From: Toxonevra muliebris
Taxonomy: Eukaryota > Arthropoda > Insecta > Diptera > Pallopteridae
Length of the DNA: 64,000 nt
Assembly (NCBI GenBank): GCA_963691655.1
Contig: OY829326.1
Coordinates: 79,849,235-79,913,234 of the forward strand
Direction: 5' to 3'
Below, in pieces: positions 1-9,601 of this stretch (within the stretch, counting starts at the first letter, position 1; the number at the start of each line of letters is the position of its first letter). Below the pieces are notes generated by a model that ran no database searches, had not been told where the DNA came from, and saw nothing but the letters and a program-made list of their open reading frames with translations. The translations under genes and the position numbers were made by a program.

Positions 1-1085
1 TTTGTTGAGATTGTTTTGCACTGTTTTCTTTTTAATGTAAACGAAAAGGTAGATTCAAATATATTTATATTGTTTATGTTTTGTATTGCGCTATAAAAGC
101 ACCAGATGGCATTGATATATGCGTATTTATGTTTTCCATAGTGCCAACAGATGGCGTTGCTATAGAAAACTACTTTAATGAAAGATAATAAATAGTTTTT
201 GATGTACAACACTTACTTGTATTAAACAAGTCATAACACCCTGTAAATTTTTTATCTTTTTGTCGCACTTAATATATTAGAAAACGTTTTGCTTTTGTTG
301 TTCTTTTCATTATAGTAGTAGACTCAAATATATTTGAATTGTTTATGTTTTTCATAGTACTATGAAGTCAACAGATGGCGTTATTATTGTATCGACTCAT
401 CTCTTTCTCACTCATTGCAGATTTGCCATTTATGTTCTATTGTGATAAAAAATATTCTTTGTACACAAATATCGCACACACATATTCTAAAAAATAATCA
501 CTTAAAAAATTGTTTTCAGTAAATTAATGTTTAATATACCAAACCAATTTAAGGGATTTTCAACATTTTTCATTTATTCATCTCTTTTGTTTTTCACTTC
601 GCTATGTAATAACCCAAAATGGAAGCATTGTGGTTGTGGAATTGAATAGTTTCCGTCCCCGTTCTTCTTCTTATTTTAACGGCTTCCATCCCCACTTTCT
701 GTTTCCTGTTCAGTTTACCCCTCAAAACGCCGCCAAAGAAGTTTCACTTCAATAAAACAACAATATATTTTTTTATAGTGGAAAATTTAACTAAAAACCA
801 CTTTTTTATTGACATTAATTTATCGCTGTTGTACCAGATGTGAGTTTATTGAACCGCTGGCACTGGTGAGGTGGTTGGTGCCCGGTAACGCCCTGCAATT
901 AATTAGAATCAGTTTATGGAAAATTGGTTCACCGCAATTACTTACAATAATTAAAGATTTATTTTAATTAATTTCTTGAACCCCATTATTCGCTGTTCTG
1001 TTTTTTAAACTTTTAAGCGCCTATTCAAGCTTTTTATACGAAAGTGCATTCGCGCCTTAAAAATCAGTTTTTTTACATCATCGGG
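1..1085. other. AT-rich stretch without a gene; imperfect direct repeat
   Basis: No open frame with recognisable content was seen. Two related blocks, about 48-170 and 312-395, each carry a TCAAATATATTT core and then AACAGATGGCGTT, so this looks like an old imperfect direct duplication. The stretch ends where the P-element relic begins; no terminal inverted repeat of that element could be identified here. Confidence 0.4.
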
Positions 1086-3309
1086 TTAGTCTATTGTCGT
1101 GCTTTTTGCGATTAATTGCTTTTGTAAGTTTTTGCAATCAGAAATATCTCCATTATTTATAATGTTAAATACCGACTCAAGCTTTTTGATGGCATTAACG
1201 AAATGCTGTGATGGTTTTTTCAAATTTCCCTTCGAATCCTGATCAACCCAAGTAAATGAATTTTCGTTGCTTTCATATTCGCTCAAATTAAGCTTTCGAA
1301 TAAGGTATCCGCCGTCCTCGTGTAGAACACCAATTTGAACTTCATCCATTTGGTTCAAAGCAATGGGTTCCAATTCTAATTCATTGGGTTGGTCAGGTTC
1401 TTCCTTAACACTTGTTTTATTGCGCTCTAATTCTTCGATGGTGACAGAATTTTGCAGCCAATCAGTTCCATCATTTTCCACGTTACCGAAGTCTTCTTGC
1501 TATGAAGTGTAGGAGACATATATTAAATTCTGATTATGCACACGAGCAGCAATAGCCACCCATTAATACATTTTCATAGCCCTTGAGTATACCTGTTGTT
1601 TTTATGTGTTTGAAATAGTGTATTAAAGAAAAGAAACAAGATTTTTCTTATTTTGTAGAACCCAACGCATTAATGCATTGGTTTTTATGAAATCAGGACA
1701 ATGATTTTTATTTATTTTGAATTATATCTTTGTTCATTATATCTAATTAGGCTTACGGTGGTGAGCTTATTTTAGATTTAACCTAATTATATCTAGTTAC
1801 AAGTAAGTTTATGTGTAAATGTTTAATATGCATTTTGTAAGGGGAAAAGGTAATAAAGAAGGAAAATAATTAGCATAGCTAAAAAATTTCATAGTTACCT
1901 AAAATATAGTTCGGCATCCTGAATTTAATTTAAATTCCATGGGTGTAGGGTGGTCATTCAGTTCTTCTTTGCTCCGAATCCCACCAAAAAAGTTTTCAAG
2001 TACGTCTTGGTTCAGTCGTACTTCATGTCATATTTCTGTTTTAGGTATTCATGAAGTTTTGGCAAAGACGCATTACTCATAAGAACCCCCTTTTGGAAAT
2101 GCTTTAAGGTTCTTTTTCCCGGTATTATAGGGCACGGCATGAATTCATTCATTTTTGTTAAAATATCGTCTTGCTGGGAAAGTTCTAAGCCATAGGGCAT
2201 CTACAATAATGAAATTATTAGTTTCGATAAAAATTTAATATAAAAATAACTTTTTAAAACTTTTATCTACCTTCCCAGGAAGATTAAAAGTTTTCATTGA
2301 CGCATTGAGGATGTCAAACCAATCGTTAACAAGTTGAAAGAATTCAGCTGTTTTCACAGCTTCGTACCGTTCATCGCTTCGTACCGTTCCGAATTGCGTT
2401 CGCAGTTGTATTTGAAAACAATTGCGCTGCCAATTTGACTTTTTGCCTGCATAAAAGGTTTCGAAATATTTAGTTTCAAAAGCTAATACTAATGGCAGTA
2501 ATAGAATAATTTTCGCATACCCAATCCTTTCACCGACAAGTGATCATCTGTCAGTTTGTATACGATTGATACATCCGACTTGGAGACTTGTTGTAATAGC
2601 TCTACCAAAGTTCTGCTGGTTAACCAAGTGCCCTTCCAAAGTAAGCCAGTATCGAGATAATGATTGCGGATAAGCTTAAGCAAATGAGGTGCATCAGCAA
2701 ACACAAAAACTTTTTCATCGATACCGACAGGACTTTGAAACCACGGCTGATCTGAAATATTTAAAGCAAACATGTTTTATTTTTATATTGACGAATGATT
2801 TTTCGGAAAGTGCTAACCTATTGTAACCTCCAGGCTTTTCCACAGTTTACGATTACTGGGACCCATGTCGCACACCATTGCAACTACCGAGTAGCCGGCA
2901 TCATGGAGCAAGATTATGATGTTGTAAATAGTTTCTTTGCTGAGTTTACAATCATAATCAAAGAAAATGGGTTGCTCCAAGACTTTCGTAAACCTCGAGC
3001 CATAACAACTTGCACGTAGTTCGCAGGTTTTTGAACGCAAGCTTGTGCAGCATTGTATTCATACGCTTCAGCAACTTTCATTTCATCAAAAGAAATAACA
3101 CAGATTTTTTCTTCTTTCGAAAGATCATTTGCGCCGCGCATGAAATCAAGTGAAACATTTAGTATACCCTCACTGACTTCAATTTTACGAGCCCATCGCT
3201 GCAATGTCGACACATGAGGCAGCGGGAAACCTTTTTGGTATAAATGGTTATACGCTCTCGGCCTAGCAGCGTGTAAATAAACAAATACGAAATGTCTTCC
3301 CAACGCCAA
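1086..3309 (-). pseudogene. P-element (THAP9-like) transposase relic
   Basis: Broken transposase of the P superfamily, read right to left. Pieces in order: 3309-2818 (FPLPHVSTLQRWARK, then CVISFDEMKV, GYSVVAMVCDMGPSNRKLW); 2751-2489 (PWFQSP, VFVFADAPHLLKLIRNHYLD); about 2480-2270 (KLAAQLFSNTTANAIRNG, then in another frame FFQLVNDWFDILN); 2200-1910 (LNQDVLENFFGGIRSK, DHPTPMEFK); and 1499-1086 (C-terminal part with GGYLIRKL). The first two pieces are separated by a 66-bp GT-AG intron (2817-2752) in good phase, and a second possible intron lies at about 1899-1500. At least two frameshifts and a premature stop lie in 2280-2490. The N-terminal THAP domain and the 31-bp ends of P were not found. 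This is an inactive, 5'-truncated copy. Confidence 0.85.
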
Positions 3310-3437
3310 TATTTATAACATTTTTGCGCTTACTCTGTAAAAGAATAAAACCTATCATCACCACCAGAAGGATTTGGTATTGCAGCCACTATTTGATTTA
3401 ATGAATGTGTGCTGAAATAGATAAAGGATAGTGCAAC

Positions 3438-3703
3438 ATGCTTAATTTATATTTCTGTTACACTTACTTAGAAGATAAGGAATCTGCAAAGCACATCTTA
3501 GGACAGTGCCCCGCACTTATGCATATTCGTAAAAGAAATCTGGGTAACCACCAAATACCAGATGATAATCTCAACTGCATAGAAGTAGGATCCATACTAA
3601 AATTTCTACTGGAGGCTGGACTTATGGAAATACTATGAGTCCATGAAGGGGCACAATAGATCTTAAAGGTCACAGTGCGCTACCCCAATAATAATAATAA
3701 TAC
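3438..3703 (+). pseudogene. 3' end of a non-LTR retrotransposon ORF2
   Basis: The reading frame to the TGA at 3636 contains ESAKHILGQCPALMHIRKRN and ends in ILKFLLEAGLMEIL. This matches the C-terminal zinc-knuckle-like tail of I/R1/LOA-type reverse transcriptase ORFs (C...H....C with a hydrophobic end). About 60 bp further on it closes with an ATAATAATAATA run, the type of tail used by I-clade elements instead of poly(A). Only the last 66 or so codons remain, so the copy is strongly 5'-truncated. Clade assignment is tentative. Confidence 0.6.
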
Positions 3704-4056
3704 CCTGTCTGTAAGACGATTCCAACGGAAGGAACTGCGCATGGCATTAATGCCAACATGGCACCGAATATAAAATACGCGTTTTATTCTTCATTTTAGC
3801 GGATTTTGAAAAACAAAAGTTGGCCACACTGCCTAAAATCGTCAAAATTGTAAGAAAAAATCGTCATGAGAGAAAAACCAAAATTTATTTACTTTAAATA
3901 TGTATGCATTCATTTATAGTATAATATCTCTTCACGAGTTTTATTGTTTAAACCGGTTTCTGCACTTAATTGTATTTAAATTGATTTTTATATAATATTC
4001 TTTCAACATTTGCGGACGAGTTGGGTAAACATATCAATTAAAAAAAAAAAAAAAAA
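3704..4056. other. No gene seen
   Basis: AT-rich spacer between the LINE tail and the composite repeat, ending in an 18-base A-run next to the repeat boundary. No coding or RNA signal was seen. Confidence 0.4.
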
Positions 4057-4263
4057 ACAATGGATGCGTGCAAGGCACGCAAGATATTTTCTGTGTAAAC
4101 AGTTAAACCAACAGAATGCCATATACATAAGCTCACCTATGTATAGCCATTTATAGGGATTTGATGTATAATCTATATGCTTAGGAAAATAATTCAAATT
4201 AAAAGAATTCTTTTATAAACTTAAAAATTTGTTAGATATCATTATCTTTTATATATATGTAAT

Positions 4264-4392
4264 AGCCCAATTCACTATAAATTGCAAATGGTCTTGCATC
4301 ATTGCAAATCCAAATTTTTGTTCCATATCGCATGTATTTGTTGTTGTGATAGCAGAAGTATTTTGCATTTGCACCAAATCGTGAGTAGGGCT
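4264..4392. mobile_element. Small MITE, AGCCC...GGGCT family
   Basis: Starts AGCCCAATTCAC and ends GTGAGTAGGGCT, with TTGCAAATGGTCTTGCA inverted near the ends. Related copies are at 52259-52387, 62013-62161 and, with its left end missing, 47838-47953. The 62-kb copy has the clearest ends (AGCCCTATTCACGA / TCGTGAATAGGGCT) flanked by ATT on both sides. Non-coding. Confidence 0.65.
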
Positions 4393-5574
4393 GATATGTT
4401 GTAGTTGAATCATTTTTCTTTCACTCAATGCATCGGGCACGATATTCTCGCATATACGCAGCTGCAATTGCATCTTTTTTCCGCGCTTTAAGTTTTTCTT
4501 CCTGTCGATTTGAAATTTTATTAGATTTGAAAATTTTACATAACGTCGTATAGGTATATGAATTTGTACACACATACGCCAAATCAATTCTCAGGCGACG
4601 ATAAGTGCTTTTCGCATTTAACCTTAGAAAGGCAACAGGGGTGACCAGTCACTCCACTACTTTTTAAAAGCACCGCAAAGAGATTTGCCTTAACTGCATT
4701 TAATAAAGATAAGAAACAATGTATAATAAATAAGTTTGATTTTTTCTCTTTAACATTTTTGCTATTTACATAGATAAAAAAAGTGTTGCCTTTCTAAGGT
4801 TAATGTACAAATCATAATTTTTATAATGCCGTGGTTCGCTATCATTATTACTACATTTTGTTTATACATTTATTGAAACCTAGATTCTTTATTATTATCA
4901 TTTTGTATTGTTTTTATATTTAAAAAAATATTTAATTTTAATCCAATCTAACTAACCGAATTCAAAACCTATCAAACGCTTGTGTTTGCTACGGCGACTT
5001 CTCTGCTTGTATGGTATAGTCCAGTGCTGTCGGCACATTATCAAAATTAATTTGGTTTTATGTGCTTAGTTTGCGAATAAAAATCCTTTCGGTTGTACCG
5101 CTATGTCGCAGGCAAAATAAGGCTCCGACAAAACTTTTTGAATGAGGGTACATAATTTGTCCCAACGAATTTCCACACTAAAAACAAAATGCTAGAACTC
5201 TACGATACTGTCGTTTTTTTTTCCGTAAAATCATTTAGAAATAAAAGCCTCCACTCGCCTTCTAAATCTTCTACTTCTCCATTTTAAAGGCTGATGTTAC
5301 ACGGTCAATGTTTGTTGTCAATGTTTTCTGTTTTTACTCTCTTTTCGTCGTTTTGTTTGATGCCCTGTTACACTATCAGTTTTTTGCTGAATGTTATTTT
5401 TTAACACTTTTATCTGCAACTACGGTTTTTCAAGTAAGAAGTATTTAATTGTATTTCGGAGTGAATGAAAATTCAACAATTGAAATGGAATTGTATGGAA
5501 AATAATTATGACAATGTGAGATAATGTTGGTAGAAAAAGCATCAAATTATACAAAAAAAAAAAAATTGCATTTA

Positions 5575-6260
5575 CATTCTGTCAAATAAGTACCCGGAAA
5601 TTCTCATTTTAAATTTTCCCTCTGAGAATATTTCAAAAAAATTTTTTTCCCAGGTTGGCACAACTGTCAACCACTATTCTGTGAATTTTTATTGCTATGT
5701 GTCATTTAGTTTGGTTACGGCATCATTAAGAACAAGTCAACCTTTTGTGTGCGTTGCGATTTTTACTATGGATAAAAATATCGAACAAAGAGTTTGTGTG
5801 AAATTTTGTGTTTCAAACGAAATTTCTTGTGCCAAAACGACATGTTTTGGGTATGCGGAAAGTCTTAGCGCGATTGGTGCCAAAAGATCTGAATTTTCTT
5901 CAAAAAGTGAATCGCAGTAAGGTGGCTGAAGACATGCTTGAACGCGTAAATTCCGATCCAACGTTCATCGAACGCATCATAACTGGTGACGAGACATGGG
6001 TTTTCGAGTACGACATGCAAACAAGTCAACAATCATCGGAATGGCGCGCCAAAAATGAGCCGAAACCGAAATCGCAACGCACACAAAAGGTTGACTTGTT
6101 CTTAATGACGCCGTAACCAAACTAAATGACACATAGCAATAAAAATTCACAGAATAGTGGTTGACAGTTGTGCCAACCTGGGGAAAAATTGAAAAATTTT
6201 GAAATATTCTCAGAGGGAAAATTTAAAATGAGAATTTCCGGGTACTTATTTGACAGAATG
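5575..6260. mobile_element. Mariner deletion derivative with ~188-bp inverted repeats
   Basis: Starts CATTCTGTCAAATAAGTACC and ends with its complement, flanked by TA on both sides. The inverted similarity runs from 5575 to about 5762 and from about 6071 to 6260, far longer than the roughly 30-bp ends usual for mariner. The sister MITEs at 12.8 and 14.3 kb show the uninterrupted target. It encloses a gutted transposase gene. Confidence 0.85.
5769..6116 (+). pseudogene. Mariner (DD34D-type) transposase fragment
   Basis: The ATG at 5769 opens MDKNIEQRVCVKFCVSNEIS, the usual mariner N-terminus. An internal deletion then shifts into a second frame holding VPKDLNFLQK, SKVAEDMLERVNSDPTF and the first catalytic block IITGDETWVFEYD, followed by QQSSEWRAKNEPKPK. 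The frame then runs into the right inverted repeat and stops at 6114. The second and third catalytic acidic residues are missing, so it is inactive. The TGDETW aspartate is visible. Confidence 0.85.
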
Positions 6261-7342
6261 TATATATGAAAAACGCAGAAAAATAATCTTTAAAATTTGC
6301 GAACTATTGAAATAAGCTCCGCCACTTTGTTACTAGGCCATTGAATTACTACGTTTTTATTTTTAAAAATTATTAAGTAATTTTTTAAACAGCACTCATT
6401 TTCACAAACGAACAAAAGCCAAACAGCGCAAAGGGTGGTAAAGAAAAAAATGTATTTATAAGTTAGTAAAAAGTGTAATATTTTCCATAAAATATTAGTA
6501 TTTTCCAGTAAAATACAACAGTGTATCTTCGGCATCCCCATTTTATTTGAAGTGATGTAGGTTTTTTCCGTCAGCAAAAAAATTTGAAGTGAAATGTGTT
6601 CATCCTCTCTTTTGCTCAGTGTTCATTTTTCAAAGCAACAACAATTTCATTGTTTGACAGCAAAACATTGATCGTGTAACATCGCCCAAACAAAATTCTA
6701 ATAAATTGAGTGGCAGTTCGTCATCAGTGTTGCCACATAGGTATTTAAATAAACATAAAAGGTCTCAAAATGTACTATAGAATGTGTGCTAAATGGGAAT
6801 ATAAATTCAAACACACCGATCTAGCTACAGTCAATGATGCCTTTTCAAATTAAAGAGAAATGTAAATAATTAATTCAACGAAATAGTTGATAGAGATGAG
6901 CATACCATATTTAGATTTTTTTTTATCGATTTTAGTTTTACATTAAAAATGAAAACCGAAGTGTTTTTATGAAAGAGGAAGTGACGAAGTGTCGGGCTTG
7001 AAAGTGAAGTGAAAAACTTCATTTGAAGTGACAGCGACAGCACTGGTATAGTCGATCTCCACACGTTTAACACCAAAAAATAATTCTGCCACGAATAAAT
7101 ATACACACACATTTTGTTTTCGTATGTGCATATATGAGTGAGTAAATTGATCGAAACATAAACAAACTCCGCTTGTATTTTAATTTCTCTCTCTCTTCTT
7201 CTCTTCTCTTTGTTGGTTAGAGTAGCACAGTCATGCCGCGCAGTAGTGTGAGCGAGAGGGGAATTGGACGCTACAGTTATTCTTACATTTTACACATTTG
7301 AAATTTTGCCCATAACGTGAGCTAAAATGTTTACACATCAAA

Positions 7343-8001
7343 GAAGTTGGCAATGAAAATACTTTTGATTTCAGCTGCAAATTTATTCACCTTATCAAGA
7401 ATTGTCTGAAAATCTACATATCGTAGCTCCCTAAAGTCAATATCTAGTTGCTGAAAGTAATTTTCGTCCCCCAAATTTTTAAAATGTGGCATTAAACTTT
7501 GTAATGAATTGACTTTTTCAAACTACCTAAAAAAGTATTGAAATGTGTCCCTGACTTGTCATTAAATATATAAAATAGCAGAAGAGATTTCAAAATAAAA
7601 AAGTTTTTGTATTTGTTTTTTGATCTAAAAAACACTGGTGGCCGATGATAAATTTCAAAAAGTTGCAAAAAAAGTGTCACTGCGAGTAAAAAAGTCTCAT
7701 CCCACTTTTTTTAAATAAAAGGAACATTTATTTCATTTCGCAGTAGTTTGCATATAAAAAAAATATTTTAATGTATTGAAAGTAAAAAAAAAATAAAAAA
7801 TTAATTATCCCAAGTAATTAATACATTAAGGTGCTTCACAAAAAGAAGTTGGTGTACACCTTCAAAAATTAACCTCGGTTTATTTTATAATGATTCCTAA
7901 AATATTTTCAAGAATGGTGGAATACAAGATTACGCCACGCGCCACGCCACGCGGCCGCTGAAAAATTAACTTGCCCAAAATTAAAAAAAACGAATCTCTT
8001 A
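7343..8001. other. No gene seen
   Basis: AT-rich spacer. The only structure noticed is a short CGCCACG tandem followed by a NotI-like GCGGCCGC at about 7935-7960. The stretch ends at the TTA duplication of the Harbinger element. Confidence 0.4.
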
Positions 8002-8238
8002 AGGCTCTGGCACATAGATCCCGTTGTGTACGTGAGAGCGAAGTATACAACTAACAACTACAACAACTACAACTAACAACTACTATAAGAAGTTGGGCAA
8101 CTCTCAACTTTTGCCGTACGTTGAGAGAGAGTTGAGTGTTGACAGCTATCAGCTCAGTAATTTATTAATTTTTGGTATTAAAAAATTTTGTAGACAATAA
8201 AAATTCATTAAAATTAAATAATACTAAATAATAATAAA

Positions 8239-8400
8239 ATGTTTGAGACAAAATTAATTGAAGCTGTGCAACAGCATCCTTGCTTATCGATAAACAAGCG
8301 CAGATTTATAGAAATAAGCTTGTAAAAGAAAAAGAGTGGATTTCAGTGGCGGCTGCTGCTGACGCAAATGGTAAATGCTGCAAACTTGTTATAAATTACT
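8239..8400 (+). pseudogene. Harbinger ORF1 relic, MADF/Myb-SANT-like
   Basis: The ATG at 8239 opens MFETKLIEAVQQHPCL, matching the first helix of MADF domains (LI..V..hPcLyd). After a frameshift near 8320 the adjacent frame continues LVKEKEWISVAAAADANG, matching the W..VA helix. The frame is then lost. In intact elements this protein binds the transposon ends and partners with the transposase; this copy cannot. Family identification is by motif only. Confidence 0.6.
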
Positions 8401-8487
8401 TAATTGACTTCATTAAAAATGTTTAAATTAATTCAACTACAGTGGAATAATCGCTGCTCCAAACCAGCGTTCCACAAGACTCCAATA

Positions 8488-9134
8488 TCACTTTGAGCCA
8501 TACGCTCCAATGTCAACACAGGTGAATGTATAATTTGCATCACAAACTGTTAACAGCACAATGGAGTAATTGCCCTTATAATTATAAAATTGGAAACCAA
8601 AATTGGGTGGACAAGTCATGTTTATGTGTTTGCCGTCTATGGCACCAACACAGTTTGGAAAAATCCACATGCTATTACAATCGTTAGCAATTCTCTTCCA
8701 TTCATTGCTGTGTGGAATAGACAAGTATGTGGAACCAAGTGTATTTCAAAGCACGTCACATGTTTCGCTTACAATTTTCTCCACAGTAGAGACTCATCTT
8801 AAATGACGAACATTTGCTTACTCCCTCCATGAGCTAAGTAACTTTTAAAATAGTTATAATTTTTGTTTCAGCAATTGAATTGTACTTGAAAAAAGCAACT
8901 TACGCAAGGGTGAGGAAAAGTCTGCATTTTGCTGGTATTGATGGCCTGTTAGAATTATTAGTCAAATCTTCTTTCACCAAATTAAAAAGCAAATCAAAAT
9001 CTGTGGGTATGGCGATCTTGATACAATGGCCGCACCCAAAATCTGCGACTACCATTTATTATTTTTAAGCACTCATAAGCTTCATCACGCATGAGCACCA
9101 TTAAAATTATTTCTAAAATATCGTCGAGTTCCAT
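8488..9134 (-). pseudogene. PIF/Harbinger transposase (HARBI1-like) relic
   Basis: The minus-strand ATG at 9132-9134 opens MELDDILEIILMVLMRDEAY, followed by RRFWVRPLYQDR, the conserved N-terminal block of Harbinger nucleases. After stops and frameshifts the catalytic core appears at 8724-8488: WIFPNCVGAIDGKHI, then NYKGNYSIVLLTVCDANYTF and VDIGAYGSK (DDE_Tnp_4 type). The GAIDG and CDANY aspartates are visible; the third acidic residue is not. Inactive. Confidence 0.85.
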
Positions 9135-9523
9135 TATAATTAAAATACAAATTCAACTGCAAAACAAGCAAGAAATTAATATTTATAGAAAACAGCTGAT
9201 TTCATATTCGTTGGCAACGTATGCTTTGTGTCGCCTCTCTCCTTCGCTTACTTCGTGTTAGTTGTGTACTTCGCTCTCAAGTACACAACGGACTCTATGT
9301 GCCAGAGCCTTTAGAAAGGAAATATTGTTCGCTTTCAAACATGTAATAGATTTTGTTAATTTGCTGTCAACTTTAATAATAATGGCAAAAATATTGGAAC
9401 AAGAATCAAACCTCTTTAAATTTTGCAAGGGGGTGAAAATAGACGGCTTGTTTTGGATTATCCATAATCATAAGCTAAGCCATACAGCGTTATTAAATAA
9501 TACTCGACAATCATGAATGACTT

Positions 9524-9529
9524 TTTATT
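9524..9529 (-). terminator. Poly(A) signal of the glutactin-like gene
   Basis: TTTATT on the plus strand reads AATAAA on the minus strand, 73 bp downstream of the TAA stop at 9602-9604. The region 9311-9601 between this gene and the Harbinger element holds no other feature, so it is probably the 3' UTR. Position alone supports the call. Confidence 0.5.
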
Positions 9530-9601
9530 GTTATATATAATTTTTTTTTTGAATTTTAATGAACATTTTTGTCTTCAAATTTCCGTACAATCTCTAAAAT
9601 A

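Larger units (their letters stand above)
5289..6687. mobile_element. Harbinger-type MITE, copy 1 (interrupted)
   Basis: Ends GGCTGATGTTACACG and CGTGTAACATCGCCC are inverted copies; AAA flanks both sides. Two sisters occur at 12467-13267 (flank TTA) and 14063-14746 (flank TAT). Three-bp W-rich duplications with a GG start fit PIF/Harbinger. Net length is about 711 bp after removing the mariner derivative at 5575-6260. No coding content. Confidence 0.8.
5022..7045. mobile_element. Non-autonomous hAT element
   Basis: Ends CAGTGCTGTCG...CGACAGCACTG (11-bp inverted repeats), flanked by an exact 8-bp duplication GTATAGTC (5014-5021 and 7046-7053). CAGTG ends with an 8-bp duplication are diagnostic of hAT. 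The composite repeat copy at 53050 shows the same site uninterrupted. The right subterminal part repeats GAAGTGA several times. Without the nested MITE and mariner derivative the element is about 0.6 kb and has no transposase. Confidence 0.88.
4057..7342. repeat. Composite repeat, copy A (interrupted)
   Basis: Sequence at 4057-5021 plus 7046-7342 is colinear with 52052-53374. Both begin ACAATGGATG and end TTTACACATCAAA, so this is one dispersed element of about 1.3 kb, split here by a 2-kb hAT insertion. Both copies sit next to A-runs. The ends show only a weak inverted similarity (GGATGTGTGC against TTGATGTGTAAAC). No protein domain was recognised. Each copy carries the same 130-bp MITE, so the MITE entered before the repeat spread. 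The superfamily is unknown. Confidence 0.7.
8002..9310. mobile_element. PIF/Harbinger element with both ORF relics
   Basis: Long inverted ends: AGGCTCTGGCACATAGA at the left and its complement at the right, extending through CGTTGTGTAC and GAGAGCGAAGTA. TTA flanks both sides (7999-8001, 9311-9313). Inside, in divergent-then-convergent layout, are a MADF-type DNA-binding ORF relic (+) and a DDE transposase relic (-), the usual two-gene plan of Harbinger elements. Both genes are broken. Confidence 0.9.

Noticed and set aside
4040..4056. A-run read as a poly(A) tail of a plus-strand retroposon ending here
   Set aside because: The LINE tail already ends at about 3703, no target duplication was found, and the composite repeat begins directly after the run.
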